The translations under genes and the position numbers were made by a program. Shown piece after piece: positions 43,859-54,935 of a stretch of DNA of 64,000 bases. Source of the stretch: Hygrophila difformis (taxonomy: Eukaryota > Streptophyta > Magnoliopsida > Lamiales > Acanthaceae). Below the pieces are notes generated by a model. It was not told the origin of the DNA. It was given only the letters and a program-made list of their open reading frames with translations, and searched no databases. The stretch is from the NCBI GenBank assembly GCA_030278955.1, contig JAOANR010000005.1, positions 5,809,431 to 5,873,430 of the forward strand, written 5' to 3'. The first letter of the stretch is position 1. Each line of letters opens with the position of its first letter.

Positions 43859-45090
43859 CCTAGTATAACACCCCATAAAATTATTAACTAGAAATTTAAA
43901 TTCTTAATAAATAGATATTCAAAATTTCTCATAAACTTAAATTTTGGAAGACAAAAAAAAAAAAAGATATTTTTGAAATACGAATTTATCCTAGTTGTAA
44001 ACTATTTGAGAAATTAAAACTTTTAAGTGCAACAATATGTAATTAACTTACAAGTATTAAATAATACTTTATAACGCATTATTTAAATCCATGCCAATTA
44101 ATCACCCCTATTTAGTCAAAATTTAGTATAATTCTTTAGTAGTCTTTAAATCCTTAATCTTTTAATGATAACCGAATACACTTAATTTCAGAATATGCCA
44201 TGAAGGTTCCAAACATAGCTCTAGCTTCAAGCAACATCTAATTATTAGAACTCCAATAAGTACAAGCTATCTTATTTTAAAATAAAAACAAAAGAATTTA
44301 TTATAAGCTTTTCAAATAAGAATATATGGGACAAACAAGTGTTAGAGATCATTTAAGACTATAGGTCTACGATCAACAATAAGGCATAATTAAATCCGAA
44401 TAAAGTAGCAATAATTTCAGGATAAAAATATTTATCAGGTCCGTTAATTTTTAAGCGTTGAATTAAGTAATATTGGGCATGGGTTAAATTACGGAAATTA
44501 AGCAATATGGTTTAACTAGGAATATTTAGCCAACTAGTTTAAAAAGACCGGAGACTTGAATATTTACATCGATAACGAATTCAGAAAGGCTATTTGACTA
44601 CACGTGAGACTTAATTAAGGTAATATAAATAGTGAGCTAATTAACTTATTAAAAATAGCAAACCTTGTTATTAACGGATAACTTAGTAAATTCATGAAAT
44701 ACCAACTAGAATTAATTTAAGCAGGAGCATAATAAATATTTATCTGTAAATTATTGATCCTTAATTAATAATCGATTATATTTAATTTCGAGATTTGGAA
44801 TGAAGGTCCCGCAAGGAGGTACAACATCAAACAAGGTTTAATTATTAAAGCCCTAATAAGTTTATAAGCTATTTGATTTTTAACAAAAAGATATATTATA
44901 AGCTTTTAAATAAAAAAAGAAAGTATTGGGCAAGAGTCAAGCGGTAGAATTAATCACTATAGATTAATTTAAAATATTAAGTTGATTCGATTACGGAAAA
45001 TATGAGCGGTCAAAACCTCAATAAGTAAATTGCCCAATTAAGAAACCTCAAGACTGGGTTATTTAATAAAATTTAATACTAAGTGTTTTA

Positions 45091-45194
45091 TAATAGTTGT
45101 TCAACACTACCATATCGAAACCTCAATAAGTAAATTGAAACTTTCTTCTGCCTATATCGAAACCGGCACAATAATAGTTGTTCAACACTACCAG
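45091..45194 (-). repeat. Filler patchwork at the LINE 3' junction
   Basis: On the plus strand, TAATAGTTGTTCAACACTAC occurs at 45091-45110 and again at about 45174-45193. ATATCGAAACC occurs twice (about 45113 and 45154). AAACCTCAATAAGTAAATTG (45118-45137) is identical to target DNA at 45013-45032, just outside the insertion. No poly(A). The pattern indicates template switching between LINE RNA and the target site during insertion or repair. Confidence 0.85.
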
Positions 45195-48100
45195 GCACAA
45201 CCCATTGTACACCAAACCACCCTACCCCTTGATACCAAAGAGAGCTTGTAACTTCACATTTACAAAAGAGGTGGTCGGCCGATTCACTCAATCTGTTACA
45301 GAAAGGACAGGTTGCATGCTCACTTTGGATACACTTCCTTCTGGCAAGAGATTCTCGAACTGGGAGTGCATCTTGCGCAAGTTTCCACACGCCTTCTCCG
45401 GAGATTTAACCCTCCATACATCTTGCCAAAACCATTGCTTTTCTGACCCAGACACTCCTCCCACCATAGACCAGCAAGATCTGGTAGTATAATCACCTCT
45501 TCCCTCTTTTAACCATATTACTCGATCTTCCATAAAACGACACATTTGCGTTCTACCAATAGACAACAATAATTCCTCCCATACCTCATTTTCCCAATCA
45601 AACAACGGCCTTCTAAGTTGAAAGCTCCATTCCCACTCAAAACCCGTCCATTTCCCATATTCTGCCACCCTCCCTGTCTTATTCAAAGCTAAGGCGAAAA
45701 TCCTAGGAAAGAGTTCCTTGAGCGGCCGCCCGTCCTCAACCCAAATATCTGACCAAAAACGCGTCTTCAGACCATTACCAACCCGTATAACAAATCCACA
45801 GTCAAGCTCCGTACTGAAACTGTCCCAAGTGCTGCATATTTTTCCCCAAACAGTACCACACGTCCTGGCTTTCGGCACTAAAGGACCTTCGTTTTTGTAG
45901 TATTTTGTGTCAATCACTTCCTTCCACAACGTATTTTCATTTCCAAACCTCCATCTCCTTTTAAGCAAGAGAGCTGCATTTAGTCTTTGTGTATTCCAGA
46001 TACTCAGCCCTCCCATGGACTTGTGTAAGCACAGCTTCTCCCAACAAATTGTGTGCAGCTTCTTCGCCCGATCCCATTCGTTCCAATAGAACCTTCGTTT
46101 AAGCATTTCCAACCTCTCCGCCACTGCCCTCGGTATCTTAAATAGGGAAAGAAAATATACCGGCAAACTACTCATCACTGACTGAATCAAGCACAATCTA
46201 CCTGCTTGGGATAACATTCTCCCCTTCCATCCCGCCAATCTACTTTCCACTTTATCTAGCACCGGTTTCCAAATCGCCACTGCATTAATCCTCTCCCCGA
46301 TTGGAAATCCCAAATACTTCATAGGCCAGGTGCCCATTTCACACCCAAAAATGTCTGCTGCCTCCCTGACCAGCTCCTGTTCACAGTTTATTCCGTACAG
46401 ACTGCTCTTTCTGAAATTAATCCGAAGACCAGTGGTAAAAGATAGACACCTCAATATCCTCTTAATAAGAACTATCTAATTGATCTCACCTTCACAGAAA
46501 AAAATAGTATCGTCTGCGTATTGAAGAAGAGAAATAATTGGGCACCCCTCTCCAGAACCAAGTCCTTTGTACAGGCCCAATTCAGTCGCTCTACAAACTA
46601 GTCTATTCAATACTTCTGCAATCATCACAAACAAATATGGAGAAAGAGGGTCGCCTTGCCGGATTCCTTTTTGCATTTCAAAAAATTTCGTGGGGGTGCC
46701 ATTCACAAGAACCGCTGCCGATGCTGAAAACACGCACTCCTTAATCCACCCTTGCCACTTCATCCCAAAACCCATAGCATCTAAAATCCGAAGCAAGGCC
46801 TCCCAGGATACGCAGTCGTATGCCTTGGCAAAATCCACCTTCAAAACAAAACCTATCCGCCCTGCTGCCTTGACCGAATGTATTACCTCGGACGCTACCA
46901 ACACACCGTCTAAGATTTGTCGCCCTTTAACGAATGCCATTTGTGATGGGCCTATCAATTTGCTTAACACCTCTTGCAATCTGCCTGCTAGAACCTTTGC
47001 AACCATCTTGTAGATACTCCCCACTAAAGAAATAGGCCGATAATCCCCAAACTCCATTGGATTCTCCACCTTAGGGATTAAGGCGATAAAAGAACCACCT
47101 GCTTCCCTTGGTATTTTACCCTCAACCTCCAGCACCTTAAAAACGGCCATTACTTCCCCTTTAACCACCTCCCAGTATCGCTTAAAAAATCCCATGTTGA
47201 AACCATCAGGTCCAGGGGCCCGATTACCATCACACATCCAAACAGCCCTCCTAACTTCCTCTTCTGTAAACCCTTGTTCGATCCACCTACTGTCCTCAAC
47301 TCCAATCCTTGACAGCCCTATATTGGATACATCAAAAATGTCCTCCTGCTGTTTCAAGAACTGTGCCCTGAAAAAAGAGAATGCCATTTCTTTAATCTCC
47401 CTATGGTCATCGATCACAGCACCTCCCCTCCTTATAGCCACAATGAAATTTTTTCGCCTATTAAAAGCAGCTATAGTGTGGAAAAATCTTGTATTTCGGT
47501 CTCCTGCTTTAATCCACCGCACTCTTGACTTCTGAAACCACCTACGCTCTTCTGCTAGATAAAGATTTTTAAGCTCCCCTTTCTTCCTAAACCATGCTTC
47601 CCTATTTTGATCATCAATGTCACCACCCTGAAATCCCTCCTCTATGGCCCCAATTTCCTCCATCAATTGTTTAATGCGATTTTCTAAATTTGCAGCCCCA
47701 TATCCATCCCAATCGCGAATCCTCTTCTTCAATACTCTGAGCCCTTCGAATAGTCTCCACCCTGGCCTTCTTACGTTAGCAGTTTCAACCGAGCCCCAAG
47801 CCTCACGCACAACGTCAGTGAAACCTTTTGAATCCATCCAGTAGTTAAAAAAACGGAAGGGCTTAGGGCCCCAAGACTTCTCCTCTAATTCCAAGCAAAC
47901 CGGATAGTGGTCGGAGAGCACCGAATCGCATTTACGCTGTACAAGATTACCCCTCAACCCCAACCAGCCCGGTGATAGAATGAACCTATCCAACCTGCTA
48001 CAAGCCCTCCCACCCCTCCCATACCAAGTAAACTGCCCGTCTGCCATCGGCAAATCTACCAAAACCAAATTATCTATAAAATCTCTAAACTCCCTGACCG

Positions 48101-48581
48101 AACCACTATCCTCACTCAGCCCAATTCTCTCCCCCTCCTTCGCCACTGCATTAAAATCCCCAGTTAAACACCACAGTTCACCATTTGAGGTATCTAGTTT
48201 TTGGGAAAGCACACTCCAGAAGTCGGCCCTATCTCTCCTTATATTAGGCGCATGTATACTGACAATATTAACAGCTTCCTCCAAACCTTTTAGACTGCCC
48301 TTCAACCATATGAAATTATGATTCTTTTCCACCTCACTGAACGACCCTCCCTCTATATCCCATATAATCAATAATCCTCCTGCGTTTTCTATAGCAGGCT
48401 GATAGCTAAAGCAACATGCTTTCGATCCCCATAATCTGCAAACCAATCGTTCTTTTATCTCGCCCATCTTAGTCTCTTGAAAACAGAAAACTGATGGTTT
48501 CATTTTTTTACATAAACGCGACACCGCTCTCCTTCTAACACCACCATTCAGGCCTCTCACATTACAAGATATCAATATCAT
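45195..48581 (-). pseudogene. LINE ORF2: endonuclease, reverse transcriptase, zinc finger
   Basis: Begins MILISCNVRGLNGGVRRR at 48581, the start of the AP-type endonuclease (residues about 1-235: CFQET, LTGDFNAV, SDHYPV). The reverse transcriptase starts near RAPGPDGFNMGFF, with DYRPISLVGSIYK, VLKVDFAKAYD, GIRQGDPLSPYLF and the catalytic YADDTIFF. A TAG at 46476-46478 interrupts the frame shortly after, then the same frame continues (RCLSFTTGLRINFRKS) to about 45390. There a frame change leads to the C-terminal zinc finger (VWKLAQDALPVRES, CPFCNRLSESADHLFCKC). The protein then runs out in filler at about 45194 without its natural end. ORF2 nicks DNA and copies the RNA at the nick. It was functional when copied; the stop and frameshift may be later. 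Confidence 0.9.
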
Positions 48582-48636
48582 TTTTTCTTCCTACACCAAA
48601 CTCTCAGCCGTCCTACCATCCCTCCCCTACACACCC

Positions 48637-50847
48637 CTACTCCCTTTCCACCTCCTCCCTAATCCTCTCCATTGCCTCCTTCCGGCTCACCAGCCATCCC
48701 AATCCCAACCTATCAGCAAGGCCTAATACCTCTTCCACCTCCGAATAGTCAATAAGCTTCACCTCGCCATTCACTCTGACTGTTGAAAATTGCAATTTAG
48801 CAAAACCATCCCCCAAATTATCTTGCTCGACACTCCCTGAGACCTGACGAGTCCGACCCTTCATGTTTCGCACCTTTCCTTTTCTCCTCCCCCTACGACT
48901 AGCTCCCTTACTCCCATTTAAAACTCTCGCCATAGCCTCTTCAATTTTCTTCAATTCGGGCCAGATCACAGGCCCCTTCTGCTCCAACGAACCTGAAGGC
49001 CGCTCCCTATTTCCCTCCTCTGTAGGGCGGCTATCAGAGGCTTCCTCTCCCACACCATCTATTTCCTCAACGCTCTCTTGATCCACTGACCTCAAAACCT
49101 CGCGACCCCCTTCATGCCTTTCCTCAATCCTATCTACCCCCTCAACCTCCGAGATTTCCCCCTCAATGATCATCCCCGTCTTATTTTTCCCTTTCGATAG
49201 CCTCGCCTCACCCCAACCTTCTCCAATTTCGTACAACACGTCCTCCGATCCCGTATCAGGCACCCCATCTATACCCACCTTCCCTCCTTCGTGGTCGGAA
49301 AAAATTATGTCTCTGCCCGTCTCACCCCCAGATTCATCATTATACGATTTATGACTTCCTTTGATATTTGCCCAATGGGCTGCTTCATCGTTAATCCCAC
49401 AGCCCATATTTACCTTAGTATCACTACCCCCAGACCCCATGTTAACCTCCTCATTACTATGGAGCCCAATATCAGTCGGCCCAATTTCACTTACCCTCCT
49501 AGCCGTTTCACTTCTCATAATTCTATCACTTTCTTGGGAAAGATTAGCGCACACCTCTGCATTAACATTATTAACAACCACAGACTGTTTAAGAAAACTC
49601 GCCCCCCCATGCACACTCTCTGTAGGACGTTTCGTGTTCCCATGAACTTTACTCCTGGACTCCCCGTTCTCCATCACCATCCTCTCCGGTGGGGCAACGT
49701 CCTCTCTCTCCTCTGACCCTCCATTCTCCGATCCAGCCCTCCTATCCTCCCATGACGAAGCCTCTTCCACCACCGGTTCACTATAACTTGCAATTATCCG
49801 GAGAACCGACTCCCTATCATCCACCTGAATCGGTAGCTCCAATGGAACAGTACCATTCCTTTGCAATGCTACCAAAAGTTTAACACGATCCAACCTTCTC
49901 CTTTCCTTTGACTCCTTTTCAATGCTAATAATCTTTCCCCAACCTCGTACTATTCTCTCGAAATTTTCCTCGCACCACCCTGAAAAAGGCAGTCCAAAAA
50001 TGTATACCCAAACAAGTGGCTTACTCACGATGACTCCAGGTTCCCATCTCCTTTTCCAGTTAATGAAGCAACGGTCACCCCCATCTGAGAGGTAAGTATT
50101 CCTTACTTCAGGATTACTAAATATCACAACTACCATAAGGCCTCCTCCGTAGACAATCTCCTCACACTCCTTATACACCCCATATAACCAATCCTGGAAG
50201 TTGACCAGTTCCCCCAGACTTTTCAAATCCGCCACTGCCGCCCGGCTAAGCCGCTCTAACTCTTCCTTTGCCGAACTAAGCTTGGCAGGAACCACCTTAG
50301 TGTTCACCTCTCTATGCTTACTATAGCCTTGCCCTTCCTTTATAACTTCGGCATACGATCTTTCATCCCTCCATGCAGGGTTCATTTTATATGAAACCAT
50401 CCCTACTCTTTCAGTTTTCTCATATGTCCTGTTATTTGCGCGACCCATCCCCCGCTTTTTTGGCATTGCCCAACTTGCCTTCAGTTTCTTCCCCCACCAC
50501 ACACGTCCATTCAACTGCCCAATCACTTGTTCTGCCTCCTCTCTACGATTAAACCGGAAGAAACCGAACTTATACCCATCTTCTGGCCATCTTCTATTCG
50601 GGAAGAACCAACCACTCATCTTGGCTACCCTTTCCACTGCTTTGAAAATGAGCCTACTGTCCACTTCAACCGGTATGTTACCGATATACACACCGAATTG
50701 CTCTTTACGGTACGGGTTTCTACCACCTTCCATTCGCCTTCCGTCTCCATTACGAGATCCACCGTAACCACCATTGCTCCACCTACCGCTTCCTCCAACA
50801 CCCCTGACCCCACTGCCGCCGTGACTCCAGCCTCCTTGTCTCCTCAT
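48637..50847 (-). CDS. LINE ORF1: RNA-binding protein with RRM (736 aa)
   Basis: Nucleic-acid-binding chaperone of plant L1 elements that coats the LINE RNA. Starts MRRQGGWSHGGSG at 50847. Residues 1-50 are glycine/arginine-rich. An RRM follows at about 52-127 with RNP2 VYIGNI and RNP1 YKFGFFRF. A DUF4283-like region at about 210-340 contains INWKRRWEPGVIVSKPLVWV and GWGKIISIEKESKERRRLD. The C-terminal half is acidic and low in complexity and includes RRGRRKGKVRNMKGRTRQVS. The frame is intact over its full length, so the copy is relatively young. ORF2 begins 55 bp downstream, a typical L1 spacing. No zinc knuckle is visible. Confidence 0.88.
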   Translation of the reverse strand: MRRQGGWSHGGSGVRGVGGSGRWSNGGYGGSRNGDGRRMEGGRNPYRKEQFGVYIGNIPVEVDSRLIFKAVERVAKMSGWFFPNRRWPEDGYKFGFFRFNRREEAEQVIGQLNGRVWWGKKLKASWAMPKKRGMGRANNRTYEKTERVGMVSYKMNPAWRDERSYAEVIKEGQGYSKHREVNTKVVPAKLSSAKEELERLSRAAVADLKSLGELVNFQDWLYGVYKECEEIVYGGGLMVVVIFSNPEVRNTYLSDGGDRCFINWKRRWEPGVIVSKPLVWVYIFGLPFSGWCEENFERIVRGWGKIISIEKESKERRRLDRVKLLVALQRNGTVPLELPIQVDDRESVLRIIASYSEPVVEEASSWEDRRAGSENGGSEEREDVAPPERMVMENGESRSKVHGNTKRPTESVHGGASFLKQSVVVNNVNAEVCANLSQESDRIMRSETARRVSEIGPTDIGLHSNEEVNMGSGGSDTKVNMGCGINDEAAHWANIKGSHKSYNDESGGETGRDIIFSDHEGGKVGIDGVPDTGSEDVLYEIGEGWGEARLSKGKNKTGMIIEGEISEVEGVDRIEERHEGGREVLRSVDQESVEEIDGVGEEASDSRPTEEGNRERPSGSLEQKGPVIWPELKKIEEAMARVLNGSKGASRRGRRKGKVRNMKGRTRQVSGSVEQDNLGDGFAKLQFSTVRVNGEVKLIDYSEVEEVLGLADRLGLGWLVSRKEAMERIREEVERE

Positions 50848-51482
50848 GCCGCTGTGATGACTCCAACGTAAAATAGTTGATGATCGAAGCTCAATGAGTT
50901 AATACTAAGTGTTTTACATACTTATTAGTTTATAATTATAAAATCATGTATTATTACACAAGTCTAATTACACGATCGAACGTTCGAGAGCGTATATAAC
51001 TTATTATGGAAATATTTATTAATAATGCCTAAGCCATAGTTACTAGAGGATTTGGAATTTAAAATTATATTAACTTATTCGAATTTGGACGAAGAAGTAT
51101 ATTTGACATGCCCATCATAATTAATGTTGGATTTAATAAATAAATCACTATTTTTAAATCAAGAATAATTAAACCCGAATATGGCGACAACAATTGCGGA
51201 AAGATTATATTTATCTCGAGTTAAATAATTTGTTGGAATAATTTAAATGGATTAAATATTAGGCATGAATTAAAATATAAACATTAAGTCCTTACAACTA
51301 AATATAATATCATTAGAGATTATTAAGTCCACCAATTAGACTAATTAAGTCCATAATCAAGAATAATTAGCCAATGAACTCATGGGGTTCGAGGTCGACC
51401 GACCCATTATTACCAAGATGTTCCAAATAAGAAGATTTGAAGTCTGGAATTATTTGTGCTGATAACACAAATTATATAGATG

Positions 51483-51642
51483 AAATCCATTTGACAAAAG
51501 GGTTAAATCACTTTAATTGACCTTTGATTGACCACTATGGATATCCGTTGGATAATAGGTGAAAATCCATTGGACAAAAGGGTCAAATCACTTTAATTGA
51601 CATTTGATTGACCACTATGGATATCCGTTGGATAAAGGGGTA
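51483..51642 (+). repeat. 80-bp tandem duplication upstream of the TATA box in LTR E
   Basis: Two copies (51483-51562 and 51563-51642) sharing TTGACTTT-type, CACTTTAATTGAC and GACCACTATGGATATCCGTT phrases. Also present in the 3' LTR (59163-59322). Short direct repeats 50-200 bp upstream of the start site in a U3 region often act as enhancers; that role is inference here. Confidence 0.8.
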
Positions 51643-51694
51643 AGAACCCAATGGACGAAGCTATTAACCGGTTATAAGGATACCTCCTCCCTTC

Positions 51695-51702
51695 TATATA
51701 AA
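51695..51702 (+). promoter_or_regulatory. TATA box in 5' LTR of E
   Basis: TATATAAA in the context CTTCTATATAAACCTCCCCC, followed by a pyrimidine-rich stretch (about 51703-51745) typical of plant transcription starts. Transcription would begin near 51725-51735, which defines U3/R. The 3' LTR has the same motif at 59375-59382. Confidence 0.75.
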
Positions 51703-53516
51703 CCTCCCCCTTCTTCCCTCCTCCATCCTTTCTCCCTCACCCTCCACCGTCGTCGGATTCCGGCGCCGCCACCACCGCCGATGAACCTCCGGCCACCACC
51801 AAATTTTCCCCCTTTTCCATTTTCCGGCCACCGCGCAACCCGTAGCCCCTGCCGCCGTTTGCCACCACCACCGCCGGCCTCCACTCCACCGCAGCCCCCT
51901 TCTCCATCCAAATCCGGCCACCATTTTCGCCACCATTATCCTCCCCATTTCCGGCCATCTGCAACCCTCGCCCAACCCCTGCCTTCCTTTCTTCCTTCTT
52001 TCCTTTCTTCACTTGCTGTTTCTCCAATTTCATTTCTATTTCTCTCCCATTTTGCTACTAGTTCCATAAAGAGGTTTTAGGAGCCCGATCAAAGTTACGA
52101 TAACTAATCCCATAAAAGCGTAAAGTGTTCGGGTAAGATTTATTAGTTGTAAGATTTTAGTTATTATATTTATGGTAAAATACCATCATAGTATGCTGAG
52201 TCATTGAAATATTGCTAGCCAAATAGCTGTAAAGTGATATCTGCTCGTAGCCTACGCGTGTGTTGCATCCATCCCGTCTACGGTGACTGTAAGTAGATTT
52301 TTACTTTTGGAGTAAGCCCAAGATTATTTTAGCTAAAGCATAATTTTTAAATACCATTTTTTTATTTTAAATTTATGCTTATAGCTCCCTACTGCTTTTG
52401 GATTATTGGTATGCCATTTTACTATGCTTTACAATACTTGCAATTATTCTCAATGTCCTATGGATTTTTGAGCGCGCATTGTTACGGGGTTGGGTCCAAG
52501 TTTTGGGTCGCTGCTGCCACCTCCGCCGTTTGCCTGTGTTACACGACTTACGGGGACTGATGTAAATTCTCCGCCGTTTGCATGTAATACACGACTTACG
52601 GGGACTGATGGAAATCAGCCCGATGCCATTTCTCGATTCAATGTGGTCTGAGGAAATTTCTTACCTCCACCACAACCCTTGAATGTATGTGAGATTTGGG
52701 CCCTACAACGGGGAACCTGCACATCATGTTGGCTGAGAAATTTATTTCTTGGTAACGCATAGTGTCATATTGTCTCTTCCCGGGATTAGATTTATATGGA
52801 TTTTGTCTGTGCTTAAATAAATTCTCGTTTTAGCATACCATTACCATAACTGTTCTTTTTAAATTATTTCTGCGACCCGACCTCCTCCGGGAGTAAAGGT
52901 CTACTTACTCAGCGATTGTTTTCGCTGACTCTATACTTTTCACCATTTCCTTTCAGGTTTTGAGATCTGCAAGGCATCTTTTGCACGGGCACGGTTTGGG
53001 GTATTATTCACGTAAAAATGTATATTTTAAAAACCCCCTTTTGATAATAATATATTACTTGGCATAGAAAATTATTTATGAAGTATGAACAAATATTTGG
53101 GTTTTATCCCGTTTATGCAAATATGGTGCCCTACTGTTTTAAACAATGCGTTACGCGTTTAACAGTATTGTTTTCGAAATATGAGATAAACAACCCCTTT
53201 TAAACTTCCATGGATTTATTCCATTATTATTGTTGCGCGCTTTGAGGAATGCAGTCCTCCGTTTGGTTACGCTCTACCAAACCTTTTTATCAAGCTTATT
53301 TTATACTTTTCACAGTATATAAGCTTCTTTGCGAATTATATGCTAGCTTGTCCGGAACGTGGTTAGCATATACATTCAATATTGGGTTTTCTGCAATTAG
53401 TTATGTTAGCCTTAGCGTATTTTCGGCAATCCGGAATACGTGGCGGTAGCACCCCACCCATTGTTCCCGCTCTTTTCTTCCGCTGCATCCTTAGGGAAAA
53501 TGGGGGTGTTACAGTT

Positions 53517-53528
53517 TGGTATCAGAGC
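53517..53528 (+). other. Primer binding site (initiator tRNA-Met), element E
   Basis: TGGTATCAGAGC three bases after the LTR end at 53513, complementary to initiator tRNA-Met. Confidence 0.93.
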
Positions 53529-54935
53529 GTTTTGCTCTTGGAATTGTGCATCTGTAATCTTTAAAATTCATGCACCAAATTTTTTTTGAGCCAGGTGGCT
53601 ATACAAGTCGTGTATTAACATTATTAAAATTTTACACGAAAAGCATTTGGAAGCATTCGGATTTGTGCATATAAATTATTGCAATTTTTGCACGAGAAAT
53701 ATTTTTGAAGAGCCATTTTTGCTCTAAGAAGTAGTGCATTTAAATTATTGAAATTTTTGCACGAAATATTTTGAAAAGACTATGCCAAGTATTTTTTTTA
53801 AGTTAAATTTTGGGATGGGGACACACACACATATGCATATAGGCACGAGCAGAATTTTGAGTTATTACGAGTATATTCTTGACAATGATTTTCCAAGGTA
53901 TCGGACTCTGAGCTAGAGTCTCTCCCCGATACTTTTATGGTTGTTGTGCTAAGCATCCCTTAGTATCTACCCCTAGACGTGTCTTGGATAACCTACTAGT
54001 ATTGCACTAGTTCTTTGGCTTCTCAGTTCAGTTGCCTTATTACGTAAGATGATGCCTACAATAGGTGACGATATTCACGATTACTTTTATTTTTACCATT
54101 GGAAAGGCATGGGAACGTTACCCCAGAGTTGTACCTACCAAGTGGTAACAGGGTATTGAGATGGTCTATGACCCTTGCTCGATCTATATAAGAAATCGTC
54201 GTATCAAAAATTATTTTATGCCTTAGTGCGAATTGCGTTCTTGCCTTTGTCAACATAAGGTTAAGCCTTAGACTTATAAGCGCACAAATTATATGTTAAC
54301 ACGATGATCATGCGGGTGACTAGGAATAAGAATTTCCTAAATACTATAAGATAAGACGCGAGTGCTACGAAAGAGCACCAAAAGATTTTAAGCTCACAAC
54401 GAGTTTCATAAAACATTAACAAATTCTTCCTTAGATTCGTACGCCTATGTGGCAAGGGAAGTTGGATATTTATTCGGAATATTCTCAATGAAACAAAATG
54501 GCCTTAACCATGAGCTTAAAGGATAACCTCAAACATTTATCCTACTCCTTTAGCTCGACAAACTTGGAATCTAATCTTTGTTAATGGACCTACTACCTGA
54601 GGCTTGATCGAGTTGTCGGTCTGATAAATAAGAAATTTCTCATAACCATTAGAGTTGTTGAAATTACTTCGTACCTGTCTTGTTAGGACCTCCAGATATG
54701 TTATTTAAATAAATTTTCCTTTAAAAGGATACAAGAGCCTATAACGACAATTTTATTTATCCCCGATTTTGGGTAAACCTATGAGACGAAGGTTCTATAA
54801 AGGGCGATGAAAGTTTCTACCCGAAAAACCTTAAAATTTCGTAATCACCAAATCATTTGGAAAGTGATTAAAATTTTTGATAAATGATAAATGGAGAGCA
54901 AATGAATTTCTCTCAAGACTATGATTATGTTTCAG
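53529..54935 (+). other. Leader of element E
   Basis: About 1.4 kb of noncoding leader with many short stops in all frames. The first part repeats TTTTTGCACGA-like phrases (53620-53770). No gene seen. Long leaders are common in gag-only elements. Confidence 0.7.

Larger units (their letters stand above)
45091..50898 (-). mobile_element. L1-type LINE, 3' end missing
   Basis: Minus-strand non-LTR retrotransposon inside the 5' LTR of E. The 18-bp target duplication TTAATACTAAGTGTTTTA lies at 45073-45090 and 50899-50916. The 3' LTR of E gives the empty site (about 58575-58600). ORF1 with an RRM and ORF2 with endonuclease, reverse transcriptase and zinc finger are present, with one nonsense codon and one frameshift. 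Unusually, the 5' end is retained, with about 51 bp before ORF1, while the end of ORF2, the 3' untranslated region and the A-tail are missing and replaced by a patchwork of short duplicates (45091-45194). Confidence 0.93.
43864..53513 (+). repeat. 5' LTR of element E (split by LINE at 45091-50898)
   Basis: Matches the 3' LTR 57373-61196 along its whole length apart from a few indels and substitutions (for example the A-run near 43956, CTTTATAACG against CATTATAACG near 44068, and one base near 59472). Contains an 80-bp tandem duplication and a TATA box, see separate entries. Confidence 0.95.

Noticed and set aside
43859..43891. Continuation of Athila Gag as VRPSITPHKIIN
   Set aside because: Those residues are read from the start of the inserted LTR E; the target duplication proves the boundary at 43863.
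47980..49883. Plus-strand open frames opposite the LINE ORFs
   Set aside because: Shadow frames of ORF1 and ORF2; no recognisable domain, low-complexity translations.
51781..52080. Proline-rich open frame downstream of the TATA box in LTR E
   Set aside because: In the 3' LTR the ATG is ACG and an indel shifts the frame. Composition explains it.
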